This document shows, one piece after another, positions 21,801-33,890 of a stretch of 64,000 nucleotides of DNA. Positions within the stretch are counted from its first letter, which is position 1; every line of letters begins with the position of its first letter. The stretch is from Mercurialis annua. Lineage: Eukaryota > Streptophyta > Magnoliopsida > Malpighiales > Euphorbiaceae. The stretch is from assembly GCF_937616625.2 (NCBI RefSeq), contig NC_065570.1, forward strand, positions 46,553,665 through 46,617,664. The letters run 5' to 3'. The notes beneath the pieces were generated by a model. The model made no database searches and was not told where the DNA came from. It saw only the letters and a list, made by a program, of their open reading frames with translations. Made by a program: the position numbers and the translations under genes.

Positions 21801-22012
21801 TCTTAAGAATTTGACCAAATTACAAAAAAAGAGTTTCAATAGATGAAATAGAACTCATCAAAAAAGTCAAAATTGACACTTCTCAACCTTAAGAGGGGGA
21901 AATAGTAATAACAGTTTTGAACTGTCTAGCGGAAGAAAAATAAAAGTCAATTGTTGCATTTGGTTTACATTTAATTGGTATTTGGTTAATATTCGGTTGA
22001 TATTTTGTTGAT

Positions 22013-23340
22013 CATTTAAATTTAGTCAAACAAAAGAAAAGATTCAACAGATTAAAGATAACTCATCAAGAAAGTTGAAATCAACACTTGTTGACCTTAT
22101 AGTGTATTTTTGAACTCCCTATAACTGGTCAATTATGTTTGAGCATGTATTGATTTTATCACTTTTTTATTTTTAATAAGTAGACACTTTCATTATCATT
22201 TTATATTATGATAAATTGCTTGAATGGTTAATTCTTTTTAAGGCCATCAAGTATGTGACTTGATAGTATAGCTATTAGGTTTAATAAAGAGTTATAATCA
22301 AACTATTTCTAGTCTTAATAGTACATTAATACTAGCATGATGTTGAGTGATGATTATATTTTACTAATCATGTATATAAAATATTAGGTCAAATTATTGG
22401 TGCTATTTGAGAAATGAAGCATTGGATGACCCATCATGAAAATATTACATTGGTCACTGTCGTAAGTAATTCTCATTACAATAATATTAATCTAATCCTT
22501 TAATCTTGAAATCATTATAGATTTCTACATAACTATTTAGTATTTTGATATATTCTAACATTGCTTTAATATGATAGTGAAACAGATTATAGTTGGATAT
22601 AAAATTAGCTATATGAAAAATGAGACTGTCGGAGAAGGAATTTGTCCCTCATTTATTCAGTAATATATTTATGAGGCCAATGAAAAGATAGTCTGAAAAT
22701 AATGCATCGCCATGCTAAATGAATTGATAAAGAGTTGTCATTTTTAGTCTACTTGGAATAAGGAAACGAATGATCGAATAGAATAAGAATGATAATATTA
22801 TGCCTTGTATTCAATTTGGATATCGTGAGACAGTGTGATTGAAATATTCAATGTAAAAGGCTAAGTCGGATTATCGATATTCATATGACTTGGATAGTCA
22901 TAATGTCTTACTAAAGACCACATATGACTTGTGGGCCGAAATAGAAATTTTGGGCCTACTACCAACTTTATATGAACCTACAAATCACACACTAAAAACA
23001 GGTTCAAAACAAATATGGGTTTATAAGCCAGTAAAAAAATGTGATATATATAATTATATAGTTAATTTGAATTTAAGATAAAGTATTATCTTAACTATAA
23101 TATTATATTTAATTATTAGTTATTGTTTTAAATATATAACCAAAATCCCAAATGCAACTTAAGAGAGTGGGTGAATTAAGTTTGTTTAAGAAATTAAAAA
23201 GAAAATTGATGGTTACTTTAGAATTGTTGAGTTTCGAGAGATTGAACAAAAGATTTTAGAGTTGTTCAAATCACAAACTGATCCTACGTCCATACTCAAT
23301 TAAAGATTGGGATTTAATAATTCACTAAAAAGAGTATATA
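22013..23340. other. Interval without recognised gene
   Basis: AT-rich DNA with only short ORFs. No domain, RNA gene or element border recognised. Confidence 0.4.
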
Positions 23341-23460
23341 AGCTTAGACTAAATCACTTACAATAGAGTTTATCTAGAGCTAAACTCAAACTCACGCTAA
23401 GATGATTTTCAAGGTTAATTAAAAAACCTCTACCAATCACCCCATACCGAACAACACTTT
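23341..23460. repeat. Relative of the repeat at 1-203
   Basis: Contains AGAGTTTATCTAGAGC, TAAACTCAAACTCACGC and GATTTTCAAGGTTAA, matching the unit at the left edge of the window. Probably the same dispersed retroelement family. Confidence 0.5.
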
Positions 23461-23719
23461 CTCAAAATCATGATAATTCCATATTCTCGGGAAATTTCAA
23501 AATAGATCACTCTGAAGTTGGAATACTTCTTGCTTGACCCAACAGTAATTCCAAAGTTCAAAATAGTAGGAAAACGGGCATCAAAATATGCATGGCCGAA
23601 TGAGGGGTTAGGGTTTAACCTGGTAACTAGTTGTGGATTGCCAGAAGGAATGACTGGATTTAGTAGATTGCTGGAGACAGGTGCCGTTGAACTGTTGTTG
23701 ATGATCGGTGCATGATGGC

Positions 23720-26700
23720 TAGAGCTGGCAGGGGCTAGGTGTGAGCGAAGCGAGGGTCGGGCTCTCCCAGGATTATGACGACCTCAGTCTGGTTTAGTTT
23801 GAAAAATGAAGTCACCGTCTAGTTTAGCTAGAAAATAGATTTTCTACATACTAGATACCTCATGCGCCTACTGATAAGATATCGTGCATCAGACTAAAAG
23901 ATTCAGGTTCGTGCACACAACCTGACTCTTAACTTGGCTTATTGATTTTATCGATTTAACAGGTATATCCGAAATAGAAATAACATCTCATCAAAGCAGG
24001 AAGTCCAAAAGATAGAACATTGAAAAGTAAATGACTGGAAAGGTAAACAATTAGAAAATAAAGAACTGGAAAGTAAATGCACAAAGGTAAACATACATTA
24101 TATTTAAGACTCATACATGACTCGATCTAGACTGGTATGGTGAATAAGAAAAAAGTACTTCTAAACAAGCATCTAATCTTGGTGTTTCTCACACATAATA
24201 GACAAATGTGGATTTTATTTCAATTACATGCATAAAGCGTAAATCAGATGTAAATATAAGATTGATTTCATTAACCGTCTCGAATGCCTATACAACCACT
24301 AAATATCGTGTTCATGGCATCCCAAAGATTTCTATGTGATTTGATTAGTTTATAGCTAGATTAACATGATTATCTAATTACTCCTATTAATGATGGATTT
24401 GGACATACATGCAAAGCATAAAACATTATTTACATACCCAAATTATGGTTGATATACATACAAGGTTATAGATACTTTTAAACCTCTTTTTAAAGTGTCT
24501 GGCAGTTGTCTATCGTTTTTTTATTAATACAACCAAATTCAGGATTTGGTCAAAATATGGAATTTGCTTCTCTAGTCATCACAAGTCTACTGGTCGAAAT
24601 TGGATATAATTTTTGGTCAGAACAAAGCGAGAAACGAATCTAAGAATTGTTGGGCTGGCGGTTAGGTTTCGAAGCCCATAATGACATGGCATCACGTACT
24701 GTCGTTGACATGGAAAAACAATGTTGAATTAGACTGGACCAGAAAGTTCCATAACATAATCCAATAACTAATTACATGGCTAACAGTTCAAATAGGGAGC
24801 GATTCGGTGTCCGGATGAGCCCAGAAACACGAAAACGCAATTTGGAAGCGGATATGAAGATCTGTATGAGCTGGGGCAGAAGAACACAACGCCAACATCT
24901 TGTGGCTGCTGTGGCGACACACTCATTTTTGGTGGCGACACTAGTCTATTCTAACGGCGGCACCAGAACACCAAGATCCGGAGCGGTTCGGCTTCGTGTC
25001 AAAAAACGTGTCAAAACACATAAAAATGCATAATTAGATGTATGAAGTTCATATATACAAAAATAATATGTTTAACAACAATTAAAACACCATAAAGATG
25101 TATTTAGTGTGAAAATTATAGCAAGTCATGAAAGTTATTGCAGTTATGGAAGTTTATATCAAGAACGTAAAGTAAATACTAATATTGCATCCTATTGATT
25201 TAGAATAATGTGCTAGGAACTGAAATAGGGTCCTCAGACGCAATGTTCTGAGTCCTGGGGCCATTTTCTAGTGATGTGGATGTAGAATCCAACTTTAGAT
25301 TGCAGTACATCAATATATCTTTTTAGATCTGAAGCGTAGAAATTAGATTTGATAAGAGTGATTGATTGAAATTTTCATGTGTGTGTGGTGGGGTTTTGTG
25401 TAGGGTAGTATTTTTTAGGGTTTTTTAAATTAATATTTTCTCTTGTTTGATCTAACTACCATCACTAATTAGACGTGTAAAGGTTGTACCTATAGAGGTA
25501 GATTAGGGTTAGGGTTCGGTGTTTAGGTTAAGTTCAAACTGTATTTATTGGTTAATTACTCTAAAATTTTGTATTTATTAGTGTGCGCCATAAAAAAGGA
25601 GGTAAAAAGTCTGTTTTGGTCCCCGAAAGTATCAAAAAGGGCTTTCAGGGCAAGTAGAGTTTGATTTTGGGCAATTTCGTCTGTTAAACCTGTAAACTGG
25701 CCCATAAATTTATAAGTCATTTTAATTAGGCCAAATATCGTAAAAAGGCCAAATCTTTCACAAAAGTCATGACCTTTCAATTTCGTCGATTTTGGCCAAA
25801 AACGGATTATTTTGTCCAACCCTCAATTGACAATCAATTTTGCTGATGTGACGTCTACGTGGCGTGTCACACAATATGCCACCATGGCAATTATTAGGTT
25901 AAAATGAAAATAAATACTAAAAAATCTTAAAATAATTTTTATACCCTCAAACATTAAATCATTTCAACTTAACTATTAAAGTTTAATTAAAACATAACTC
26001 AATCAAATCTGAATGATTTTAACTCAATCGGTTCTTAATATTTTTATCGTACTCCTCCGACTTCTACTACCGACACCGTTTAATTAGCAATTTAATTAAT
26101 TTAATTTTAAAAAAATAAAAAAAATTGAACCCAGTTGAACTGGGTTCATCTTCTCCGATGAACCCAGCAACTGGGTTCATACAGTTGGGAAGAACACAAC
26201 GGTTCTGTTCTTCCCAAATAGGAAGAACACATGAACCCACTTCAATTGGGTTCAATTGTTTTTTTTATTTTTTTTAAAAAATATTAAATTTTTAAATAAA
26301 ATTATTTTATATTATTTAATCTAATTTTTATTATATTTAGGCAGCTTTTATTAATTGACAAAATAAATTTAACGACTTTAAATTTTTAATGAAATTAATT
26401 AGTTCGATTGATTTAATTAGAATTCAAAGTATTTAATTTGTTCAATTGAATTTTGATTTATAAAATGTACTAAAAAAATTTAAGTATGAAATTTGTAATT
26501 TTTTTTAAACATTAAAGATTTATTTGTACTTTAACCTAATAATTGCCATGTTGGCACATTGTGTGACACGCCACGTAGGCCACATACCAGCAAAATTGAT
26601 TTCCAATTAAGGTTGGACAAAACTGAGACACATTTTTAGGTCAGGACTTTTATGAAAAATTTTTGTAAAAGGTTTGACCTTTTTACAACTTTTGGCTTTT

Positions 26701-26929
26701 TAATTAATCCAATTTCTTAAATTATATCACAATCCCTTGGAATTTTTATGGGTTATTTGCAAAAATTAAGCTTCAATCCCTCTAGTTTGCTGCTGCATGA
26801 CGATCTAGTCCACTCGAATTCTAACAAGCGGATTACTAGCTCGTCATCTGAACAGTTATCTCTGGAAATCATCATCGGACGCTTCAATCCCTTATCACTT
26901 TTCTACTTGTCCAAAAAAAAGTGTCTACA
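23720..26929 (-). mobile_element. LTR-like sequence, TGTAGACAC family, copy A
   Basis: Reading the minus strand, the sequence starts TGTAGACAC at 26929 and can be followed leftwards. It matches copy C (ends 61042), copy C' (ends near 62497) and, for its far end, copy B (33290-33890, opposite orientation). Shared landmarks include CATGACTCGATCTAGACT, AATGCCTATACAACCACTA, GTCGTCATCTG-type words and AAGCTTCAATCCCT. A foldback element interrupts it near 25740-26720. No coding domain. Assignment to an LTR rests on the polypurine tract beside copy C; outer borders are uncertain. Confidence 0.5.
25740..26720. mobile_element. Foldback element, about 1 kb, inside LTR copy A
   Basis: Long inverted arms: CTACGTGGCGTGTCACACAA and CATGGCAATTATTAGGTTAAA at 25855-25900 reappear as reverse complement at 26530-26580. 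The arms extend outward through AAAAGTCATGACCT and TTTGTCCAACC. The centre has nested small palindromes (GAACCCAGTT next to AACTGGGTTC near 26128-26150). Copies C and C' of the host LTR lack this block, so the LTR was the target. No coding capacity. Exact termini not resolved. Confidence 0.75.
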
Positions 26930-26990
26930 CTAGGTTTCCAACGTTCCATCTTATAAACATGTTGAATTGATCATTCACATTTGGCCTAAT

Positions 26991-27323
26991 GGCAAAAATA
27001 ACCAAACCTTTATGACTTGTTGCAATTTAAACCAAACCTTTTAATTTTTGTAATAATAATAAAATTGTATTTTTTTTCATTGCAATAATAGACAAATATT
27101 TATGTGATTTTTTGTGAAATATTTGCCACTTTTTGTGACTTTTTATATATTATTATTCATCAAAAAATAATAATAACCTGATATTTTAATTGAAAACTAC
27201 AAGTTTGCCCACAAATTTGGCTAGTATTGCAACTAAAGAAAAAGTAATTTGGCTATTATTACAAAAAGTAAAAGGATTGGTTTAAATTGCAATAATTTGT
27301 AAAGTTTTGACTTTTTTTTCGCC
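26991..27323. mobile_element. Foldback MITE
   Basis: Inverted ends: GGCAAAAATAACC and TTGCAATTTAAACCAA, then CCTTTTAATTTTTGTAATAA at left; the complements of TTATTACAAAAAGTAAAAGG, TTGGTTTAAATTGCAA and TTTTTTTTCGCC at right. About 333 bp, AT-rich, non-coding. No matching target duplication seen. Confidence 0.75.
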
Positions 27324-28536
27324 AGTAACCCTTCGTATTTTTAATATGTTGCATGTTTCTAAACTAAAAATTTGACCTAATTTCATTTTTGTATGTACTA
27401 GTTTGATATACTTAATTTACATAATGATATTAAAGAAAACTTTAAAAAAATTAATTATTTCTTTTTATTATCTTTTATATATAACCAATTCACATATTTA
27501 TTAAACTCTATAATCACCATATTTATTAATTTCACGTAGTTTGAATTTTTAAAAGCAACTATTTTAATGTTTTTCATTGTTGTATAACAATAATTATATG
27601 CACATTTATTGAATTATTTTTAAAATATAGGAAATATCAAATGCCTCAAACTTGTGTATTTAACTTAATTTTTAAAAAAATATATAAAAAATATTATATT
27701 ATTTTAAATTATTAATATATGAATAATATAATTTTTATTATATGAATAGCATAATTTAATTTATTTTAAAAAATTACAATTCATTAAATTTTTAAATAAA
27801 AATATTGGATTGATTTATAAAATAATAAGATTTTTAATTATTTAGTCAATTTTTATAAATTCAAGGACCAATTTAGACTTTTTCTTTGTTTATTGACACA
27901 ATTAGGGATGGAGAGGTTTGTAACTTTTTGAAATGTTTAAGTTTGTTTTGTACTAAATTTTACTATATGGTTGAACTTGTCTATAACATGAAAGATTAGA
28001 GGTTTTTTAAGTAGTTTTCCCTGGAAAATATATCCATGAGGGTAGTGCCTATAAGTGATTGTGGGCATCTGAAATTGCATGCATGCATACAAATAATGTA
28101 TATAGAATAGAAAAAGTTCTGAAGAGGGAAGTATTAGGAATAGTTCAGAGTCTTATCTAAATCAAGAAAAGTTGTTTTCCACTAGAAAATGTTGGGCTAA
28201 AGTGAGTACATGTGTGTGGAAAATTAAAGCAAATATGCTATTCAAATCACTAGACAATCCGCCAATCTTGGGATCAAGTTGGTACTCTTATGTTTCCCAC
28301 CAAAGGTCTCTTCCTGCTCCCTCTTCCTCTCTTTATATCAATTTATAGTATGTATACGAACATATAATTTTTCCATTGTACATATAAAAAAAATTAAAAT
28401 TTTGGTGAACTTTAAGATATAAATTAAAATTTGATATTTCTTTTGAGATAAATTGAGAGTTTACTTACATAGAAATATTTAATTGTTTTTACCGTGCGCA
28501 TATTATGAAATACCCACCGATTCAATATTACATGGT
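27324..28536. other. Interval without recognised gene
   Basis: Very AT-rich DNA; only short spurious ORFs. Nothing identified. Confidence 0.4.
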
Positions 28537-28822
28537 TTTAATCACCCTAAAATACCAAATCTTTAAGGGTGCTGTCAATTCTATCTAATGTTTTGAAAAT
28601 TTGCCCGTTTAGCTATTTTTTTTAATATATTAGTTTCTTTTGTAGCTATTTTTTTTAAATCGAACAGATCTTGTGAAAACATGTCTGCCACGTCACATGC
28701 CAAATTACAGAATTGCTGACGTGGCACCATTACTAATCCAATAATCACCCTAAAATACCAAACCCATGCGGGTGTCTTCAATTATACCAATACTTCGAAA
28801 ATCGGCATGTTTAGACATTTTT
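28537..28822. repeat. Partial direct duplication, about 200 bp period
   Basis: AATCACCCTAAAATACCAAA followed by GGGTG.TGTCAATT.TA and TTTTGAAAATTTGCC occurs near 28540. It recurs near 28741 with small changes. Confidence 0.6.
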
Positions 28823-29484
28823 AAATCAAATTAATTAGTTTTATTATTACAAAACTCATATATAATTTAAAAAATTAATAGTTTTTTATTAATTGAATAA
28901 AATAATTTAGTTATTTTAAAATTATAATTTTAAAATGTTTTATAGATATGGAATTAGTTAAATTTTATTAAAAAAATTAAAGAAAGCAAAATCGTCATTT
29001 TTATTAATATAAAAACAAATTTTAAAATTAATTTCAAATTTTAAAAATTAATCTCGAAATAAAATCCACCCATAATTTCCGTCACTATTGCTACTTAGTA
29101 GTATTGTATTTGAATAGGAAAATGATTCCTTATTTAAAGGAAGTCTTATTAAAGAATATCTTTCTAAATAAGCTTATCTTCCTAGATAGGAGTTCGTATC
29201 CGAATGGAATATGATCCTGTATATTTGGTCTTTTTGATATTATTCTTCGTGTATTAGATGTCTGACGATGCGTTTTGGGCGACGCACTTTGGTGGAGTCC
29301 TTAGAGAGTCAGTCTTTCTGGAGATTCGGGCAAATCTCTATTCAGTTTTCAAATTCGGCAAGTCTCGCAAACTCGAGCGCCAATATCATTAGGCTTTCAC
29401 CTTTGGGCGAGTGCTAGGATTCTCCCAGAAAGATAATGTTTGACTTGATTCCATTATAATCATGCTGGAATTTGGTTTCCATCA

Positions 29485-29520
29485 TTAACCACCTCTCCCT
29501 CCCCCGCGCAAGTGAGCTAA
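29485..29520 (-). other. Polypurine tract region of reversed Tat-related element
   Basis: On the minus strand, TTAGCTCACTTGCGCGGGGG followed by AGGGAGAGGTGG, adjoining the LTR start TGATGG at 29484. Confidence 0.7.
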
Positions 29521-30000
29521 AGCCGTGGTATTTATGCGTTGTATGTTTTTGCTTTATTTGAGGTGATTCGCTTTATCTTCCGACGAATTATTTCGTTTGT
29601 CAGTTTGAGTTCTTAACTCTCTACATGTGTTAGTTGCGTGCTTTCAGATTTGGGACTAGTGTCCTTAATCGTACGTCTTGCTTTTATTTATCCGTTTCAT
29701 GGAACTCCTTTAAATTCATTTCATATCTTGGTTTTTTCATTTTCCATCATTTTCATCTTGCGTTTGCTTTCTTCTTAAATTCTGCTACTTTGATATTTGT
29801 TGTCTTCTGTTTTTGTTTTATTTCCCGGTATATTCATAGTTTTAATTATATTTCTTAGTGGACTTGCGGTCTTCTATGCATTTTGCCCTGTTTTTTTTAT
29901 GGTTTTCTTTCAGTTCTTCATCTTTGTTTTTTTTCTTTATTTTGATCTTCTTTGACTTTCCAATTCGATCTTTTGTTGCTAGTGTTCTTTTGCGTCTTTA

Positions 30001-30315
30001 GATGGCAGCTAGAAAGGCGAAAACCGAGTTCGCCTCTATGGCCATTTCCGAGTCAAGACTTTCTCATGAAGAGATCCTAGATATTTCATATAGGTATAGT
30101 TTTCCTTTAGAATATGGGGTTAGAAAACATGATTACTGAATGCGAGCTTTCGGGTATCCTAGATCGCCTCGGGAGGCGATTATATTTAAAAAATAGCTTG
30201 TTGCTGGTCTTCGGTTTCCTTTGGACCCTTTAATTATCAAACTTTGTAGTAATTTAGACATCACTGAAGGGGAACTTTATCCCGAGACTATTCAAGTTAT
30301 TAGAAAGTTCAACAA
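30001..30315 (+). pseudogene. Antisense accessory ORF remnant (Transposase_28-like)
   Basis: Begins ATGGCAGCTAGAAAGGCG and reads MAARKAKTEFASMAISESRL, then HEEILDISYRYSFPLEYG. After stop codons it reads LVAGLRFPLDPLIIKLCSNL and GELYPETIQVIRKF. It aligns along its length with the first exon of the antisense gene at 14024-15917 and is antisense to its own element in the same way. Broken by at least two in-frame stops. Confidence 0.8.
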
Positions 30316-30395
30316 TAAAAGGGTCCAAAGGAAATCGAAGACCAGCAGCAAGCTGTTCTTCGAATATAACCGCCTCCCGAGGCGAAACAGGATAC
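30151..30395. repeat. Inverted duplication of the accessory ORF fragment
   Basis: GCCTCGGGAGGCGATTATAT through TTTCCTTTGGACCCTTT (30166-30231) is mirrored by AAAGGGTCCAAAGGAAATCG through GAGGCGAAAC (30316-30385). The match appears to continue inward, where both arms encode the same residues (GLRFPLDPL/F-I-I/V on plus and minus). The arms, about 110 bp each, leave a loop of roughly 20-30 bp, so the transcript would be a hairpin. Confidence 0.85.
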
Positions 30396-30949
30396 CACAG
30401 ATGCCGCCAATTGATGGAGTTTGCCATATGATCCGATGAGTAAATCTGCAAAACAGGGTAGAAGGTCAATCAGAAGGTGGTTTTCCGATTAACTCTCCGA
30501 TGCTAAAATCAGTGTTGAGATTTGAGCAGAGTTTTTGTGTATTGAATGTAATTATGTTTTTAGGCATACATCAAGTTTTTTATATACTAGTTGAGAGAAT
30601 ACATAATAGACATCAAATAGGAAAGTGATTCCTACTTAATAGCGTTGTTTGATTAGGAAAGTGATTCCTTATTAAAAGGAAGTCTTATTCAAGAATATCT
30701 TCCTAAATAACCTTATCTTCCTAGATAGGGGTTCGTATCCGAATAGGAAATGATCCTGTATATTCGGTCTTCTAGATATTATTCTTCGTGTATTAAATGT
30801 CTGGCGATGCGTTTTGGGCGACGCGGTTTAGCCGAGTCCTCAAGGAGTCGGTCGTTTTGGAGATTCAGGCGAATCTCTCTTCAGTCTTCAAGTTCGGCGA
30901 GTCTCGTGGACTCAAGCGCTAATGTCATTAGGTTTTCTTTAGCCTAGCC

Positions 30950-33240
30950 GAACCCTACCCCCTTTTCACGTACCCTCACAATCTTTCATCTTCTTCTTCA
31001 TTAGTTAAAATATAAAAAAAATCAAAACCCCATTTTTCTTTAGCCCAGCCGAACCTTACCCCCTCTCCACACACCCTGACCATTTCTCACCCAAACTTAT
31101 CAATCTTGGAGGCAAATCATCAAAAATTCAAAGGAGATAAAGGCAAGACTATCAATCTGTGGAATTTTTGGTTATTTGTGGTGATTTAATGATCAAAGGT
31201 TTTAGGGTTTTGTTGAGTTCTTGTGATTTTGTGTTGTTTGTTGATAGTGAGTTTAAGAGTTGTGATTATTGTGATTTTGAGCGTGTAAATGGAAGAATCG
31301 TTGATAGGTCTCGAGAGCACGTCAGAGTGGGACTCCGATGGCTGGAATTTGCTCCGTTGAGCAGAAATTTCTGCTCACCCTGAGTAGCAAAATTCTGCTC
31401 ACCATGAGCAGCAAAATTCTGCTCAACGAGAAGAATTCAGCTCTGCTCTTACGAGCAGAACTGAACAGTGCTCTTGAAGGCTATAATTGCAGCTCTCGGC
31501 TGTCGGGGAAAGCATAAATTTGATGCTAATTCGATCCCCATTCACATGGTTTTTAGTTTGTGTTAATAGGCGCAAGTTTGGCGTTGTGTGACGATTGATG
31601 GTAACGATTTAAGATGATGTTAAAATGGTTTTAAGAGATAGTTTGGAAGTATGAAAAAATGTATATAAGATACATTTTTTAAGGTTAATGTGAAGTTGGG
31701 TTTTTGATAATAAAAATGGTGTCTAAGTTGAATGTGAAAAGTGAAATTAAGTTAGGTGTTATCATTTCAAGTTACTAGAAGTTTATAAACTTCAATTTAA
31801 TAAACATGGTGGATTTAGGATCATTTAGTTATGGGGTTAGAATTTGAACGTAAAGTTCAACGAGAGTTTTTAAGATTTATTAGTGAACCTTAATGGTTTT
31901 GTCTAGTCAGTTTTGTGTCAAGGTTAGACGCGATAGATATATATAGCGAGTTAAGCACGTTTTTTTACCTTGAGTTTATATGCCTATTGAGTTAGACTCT
32001 TACTTAAGTTAATTTGTGTCTTACCTAAATCCGGCAAGGCAAGCCGTTACTGGACAAGGAGTACCCTAAGCTTAACGACAGTCGATCGACGAAGTTTTAG
32101 GAATAGTAAGCGGTGAGTTTATACGTGTTACATTTGATGTATTAAATGTGCATTATTTTACAAATGCAAACTGTTTTATACAAATTGTATGGCATTATTT
32201 ATTATCAAAATGTTTTATATAAAATGCATGCATCATGGCTTTGAAACCAATATAGACCCGATGAAACAAGCTTTTCTATTGGATGGCAATAGAAACTGCG
32301 TGATCACGAGTTAAGTACAGCAGTCTGTAATATTTTGTTGTTCAAGAACTTTGAAGATATTTCTCGCTCGTCTTCTAAATACGAGGTTAACTCAGTCGAA
32401 TTAGCCCAGGTGTATCTAAGAGTTAACTCGGTTAAACTATCCCGAGATTCACCTCTATTTTTGGATATAAGAAATAGTACGAGTTAACTCGCTGGAACTA
32501 TCTCGGGACTGTACTATATGGTGTCGGTTAACTCGGTAGAATTGTCTCGGGACCGAACCATTTGGAATAAGCTACTCGACTCGTTCGCAAGTTCAGTTGG
32601 TTCGGATCTATCAAGATACAACTTGAGGATTAGGGTTTCAATATGAGACATATATTTGGGTGCATTTGAATAAATGTTTTATAGTATTGCTTTGTTTTTA
32701 TAATACTCACTTGTAAACTATGAACTCACTCAGCATCGAGTGACCCCCCCAATAGTGTTTCCTTTCAGGTAATTTAATTTGACATGAAAAATTTCTATCA
32801 TTGTTCAGAAGTCTGTATTTTTGGAAGTTTGTACAGAATAAGACGTCGATCGATAATGCTGCAGTACGGTAAAGTCTTAGATGTAGATATGACTTTGTCA
32901 AACAGTTTTAATATTTTATCTCAACTATGATATGTATATAAAGTTTTAAACTGCAAACCGTTTGTTTTTTTTGTGCAAACCGGGACTATGCTTGATGTGT
33001 GATATCGCATGGTAAGACCCTAGTTGAGCAGTTAGGAGAATAAAACATTATGGGTTCGTTTGAGCTCAAAATCGACCTCGGTTTGAACTAGTGGATCCAT
33101 ATCGACGAGACACAGAACTTTCATGTTCTGACCGAGTCCTGATTTAGAGCACATTGATAGCTAGACGACAGACGAGTGCTAGACACTCCGGTTCGACAAG
33201 GTTTAAAAATATCTCTAACCTTATATGTATATCAGCTGCC
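30950..33240 (+). mobile_element. LTR-like remnant of the long gypsy-like family, copy 4
   Basis: Shares the central landmark with copies 2 and 3 (GAAACAAGC...CTATTGGATGGCAATAG then TGTGATCAC) and the later CCTTTCAGGTAATTTAA landmark. Its 3' end differs from GGGCCGTGACA and its 5' terminus was not found. It holds a palindromic cluster at 31360-31475 and four imperfect copies of GAGTTAACTCG...CTCGGGA at 32390-32560. A 98 bp spaced duplication of TTTAGCCYAGCCGAACCYTA lies at 30941 and 31039. No coding domain. Confidence 0.5.
31360..31475. repeat. Cluster of GAGCAGAATTCTGCTC-like palindromic words
   Basis: GAGCAGAAATTTCTGCTC, AGCAAAATTCTGCTCACC (twice), GAGCAGCAAAATTCTGCTC and GAGCAGAACTG occur within about 115 bp inside LTR copy 4. 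This is the same kind of cluster as in the other copies but built from a different word. Confidence 0.75.
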
Positions 33241-33289
33241 TATGTGTATGTTTTCATTGCTAATATGATTTTCAAAAGCATGTACAAAT

Positions 33290-33890
33290 TCAATATTAAC
33301 AGGCTAAATGACTTAACCACCTAAATTTGTAATCAAGTCCAGCAAATCCAGCAAATCACCTAAAGATCTTAGGATTGCCATAAAAATGTAATTAGTGGTT
33401 GTATAGGCATCCAAGATGACCAAATTAAAATCAATCTCACCTAGACATCCAGTTTTAGGTTTTGTATATTTTAATTGACCTAGACTAGCCACCTATCTAT
33501 TTTATGAAAGAAACTACCAGGATTAGATGTATGCTTAAGAGTACCTGCTACCTGCCTCACATGTCAGTCCAGATTGAGTCATATGCGCATCTCACATGAT
33601 TTATTGCTTTCTTTTACCGCTTTTATACATGTTTACTTTCCAACATATTATCCTATGAATTGCATGAATGTCGAGATGAGAAATAATCGGATATGCCAAT
33701 AAATAAAACGTAATCGATAAGGCAAGTACAAGAATTTCAGGTCCATCGGATCCGGTCTTTTGATATGATGTACGATAATCTCACCCATAAGCGAGTGAGG
33801 TTATCTAGTCCATTTTTAAACTTTTTTAAATCCGAAATCAGTCATAAATTTGGGCGACCGGCCCCTGAACCCCGCTCCGCTCACAATTAT
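33290..33890 (+). mobile_element. TGTAGACAC-family LTR-like remnant, copy B
   Basis: Reverse complement of parts of copies A and C: AAATCACCTAAAGAT, TAGTGGTTGTATAGGCATCC, AGATTGAGTCATATGCGCATCTCACATG. Ends in a GC-richer stretch (GGGCGACCGGCCCCTGAACC, CCGCTCCGCTCAC) matching the far end of copy A (GTGAGCGAAGCGAGGGTC, near 23748). Truncated at its left side. Confidence 0.5.

Larger units (their letters stand above)
29113..30933 (-). mobile_element. Degraded Tat-related LTR element, reverse orientation
   Basis: Two direct-repeat LTR fragments: 29113-29484, and 30412-30933 with AAGTGATTCCTTATT, ATCTTCCTAAATAA, GGCGATGCGTTTTGGGCGAC shared. They flank a 930 bp interior. On the minus strand the 5' LTR ends CAAACTCCATCA and is followed by a primer site (TTGGCGGCATCTGTGG, 30395-30411). 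The 3' LTR starts TGATGGAAACC after a G-rich polypurine tract (29485-29520, preceded by GCTCACTTGCG, as in the element at 10139). Gag and pol are gone. Each LTR lacks its outer part, so the outer ends are eroded. Confidence 0.8.

Noticed and set aside
23518..23715. 65-codon ORF (EYFLLDPTVIPKFKIVG...)
   Set aside because: No ATG at its start (TTG), no recognised family, and it abuts LTR-like sequence; too weak to call.
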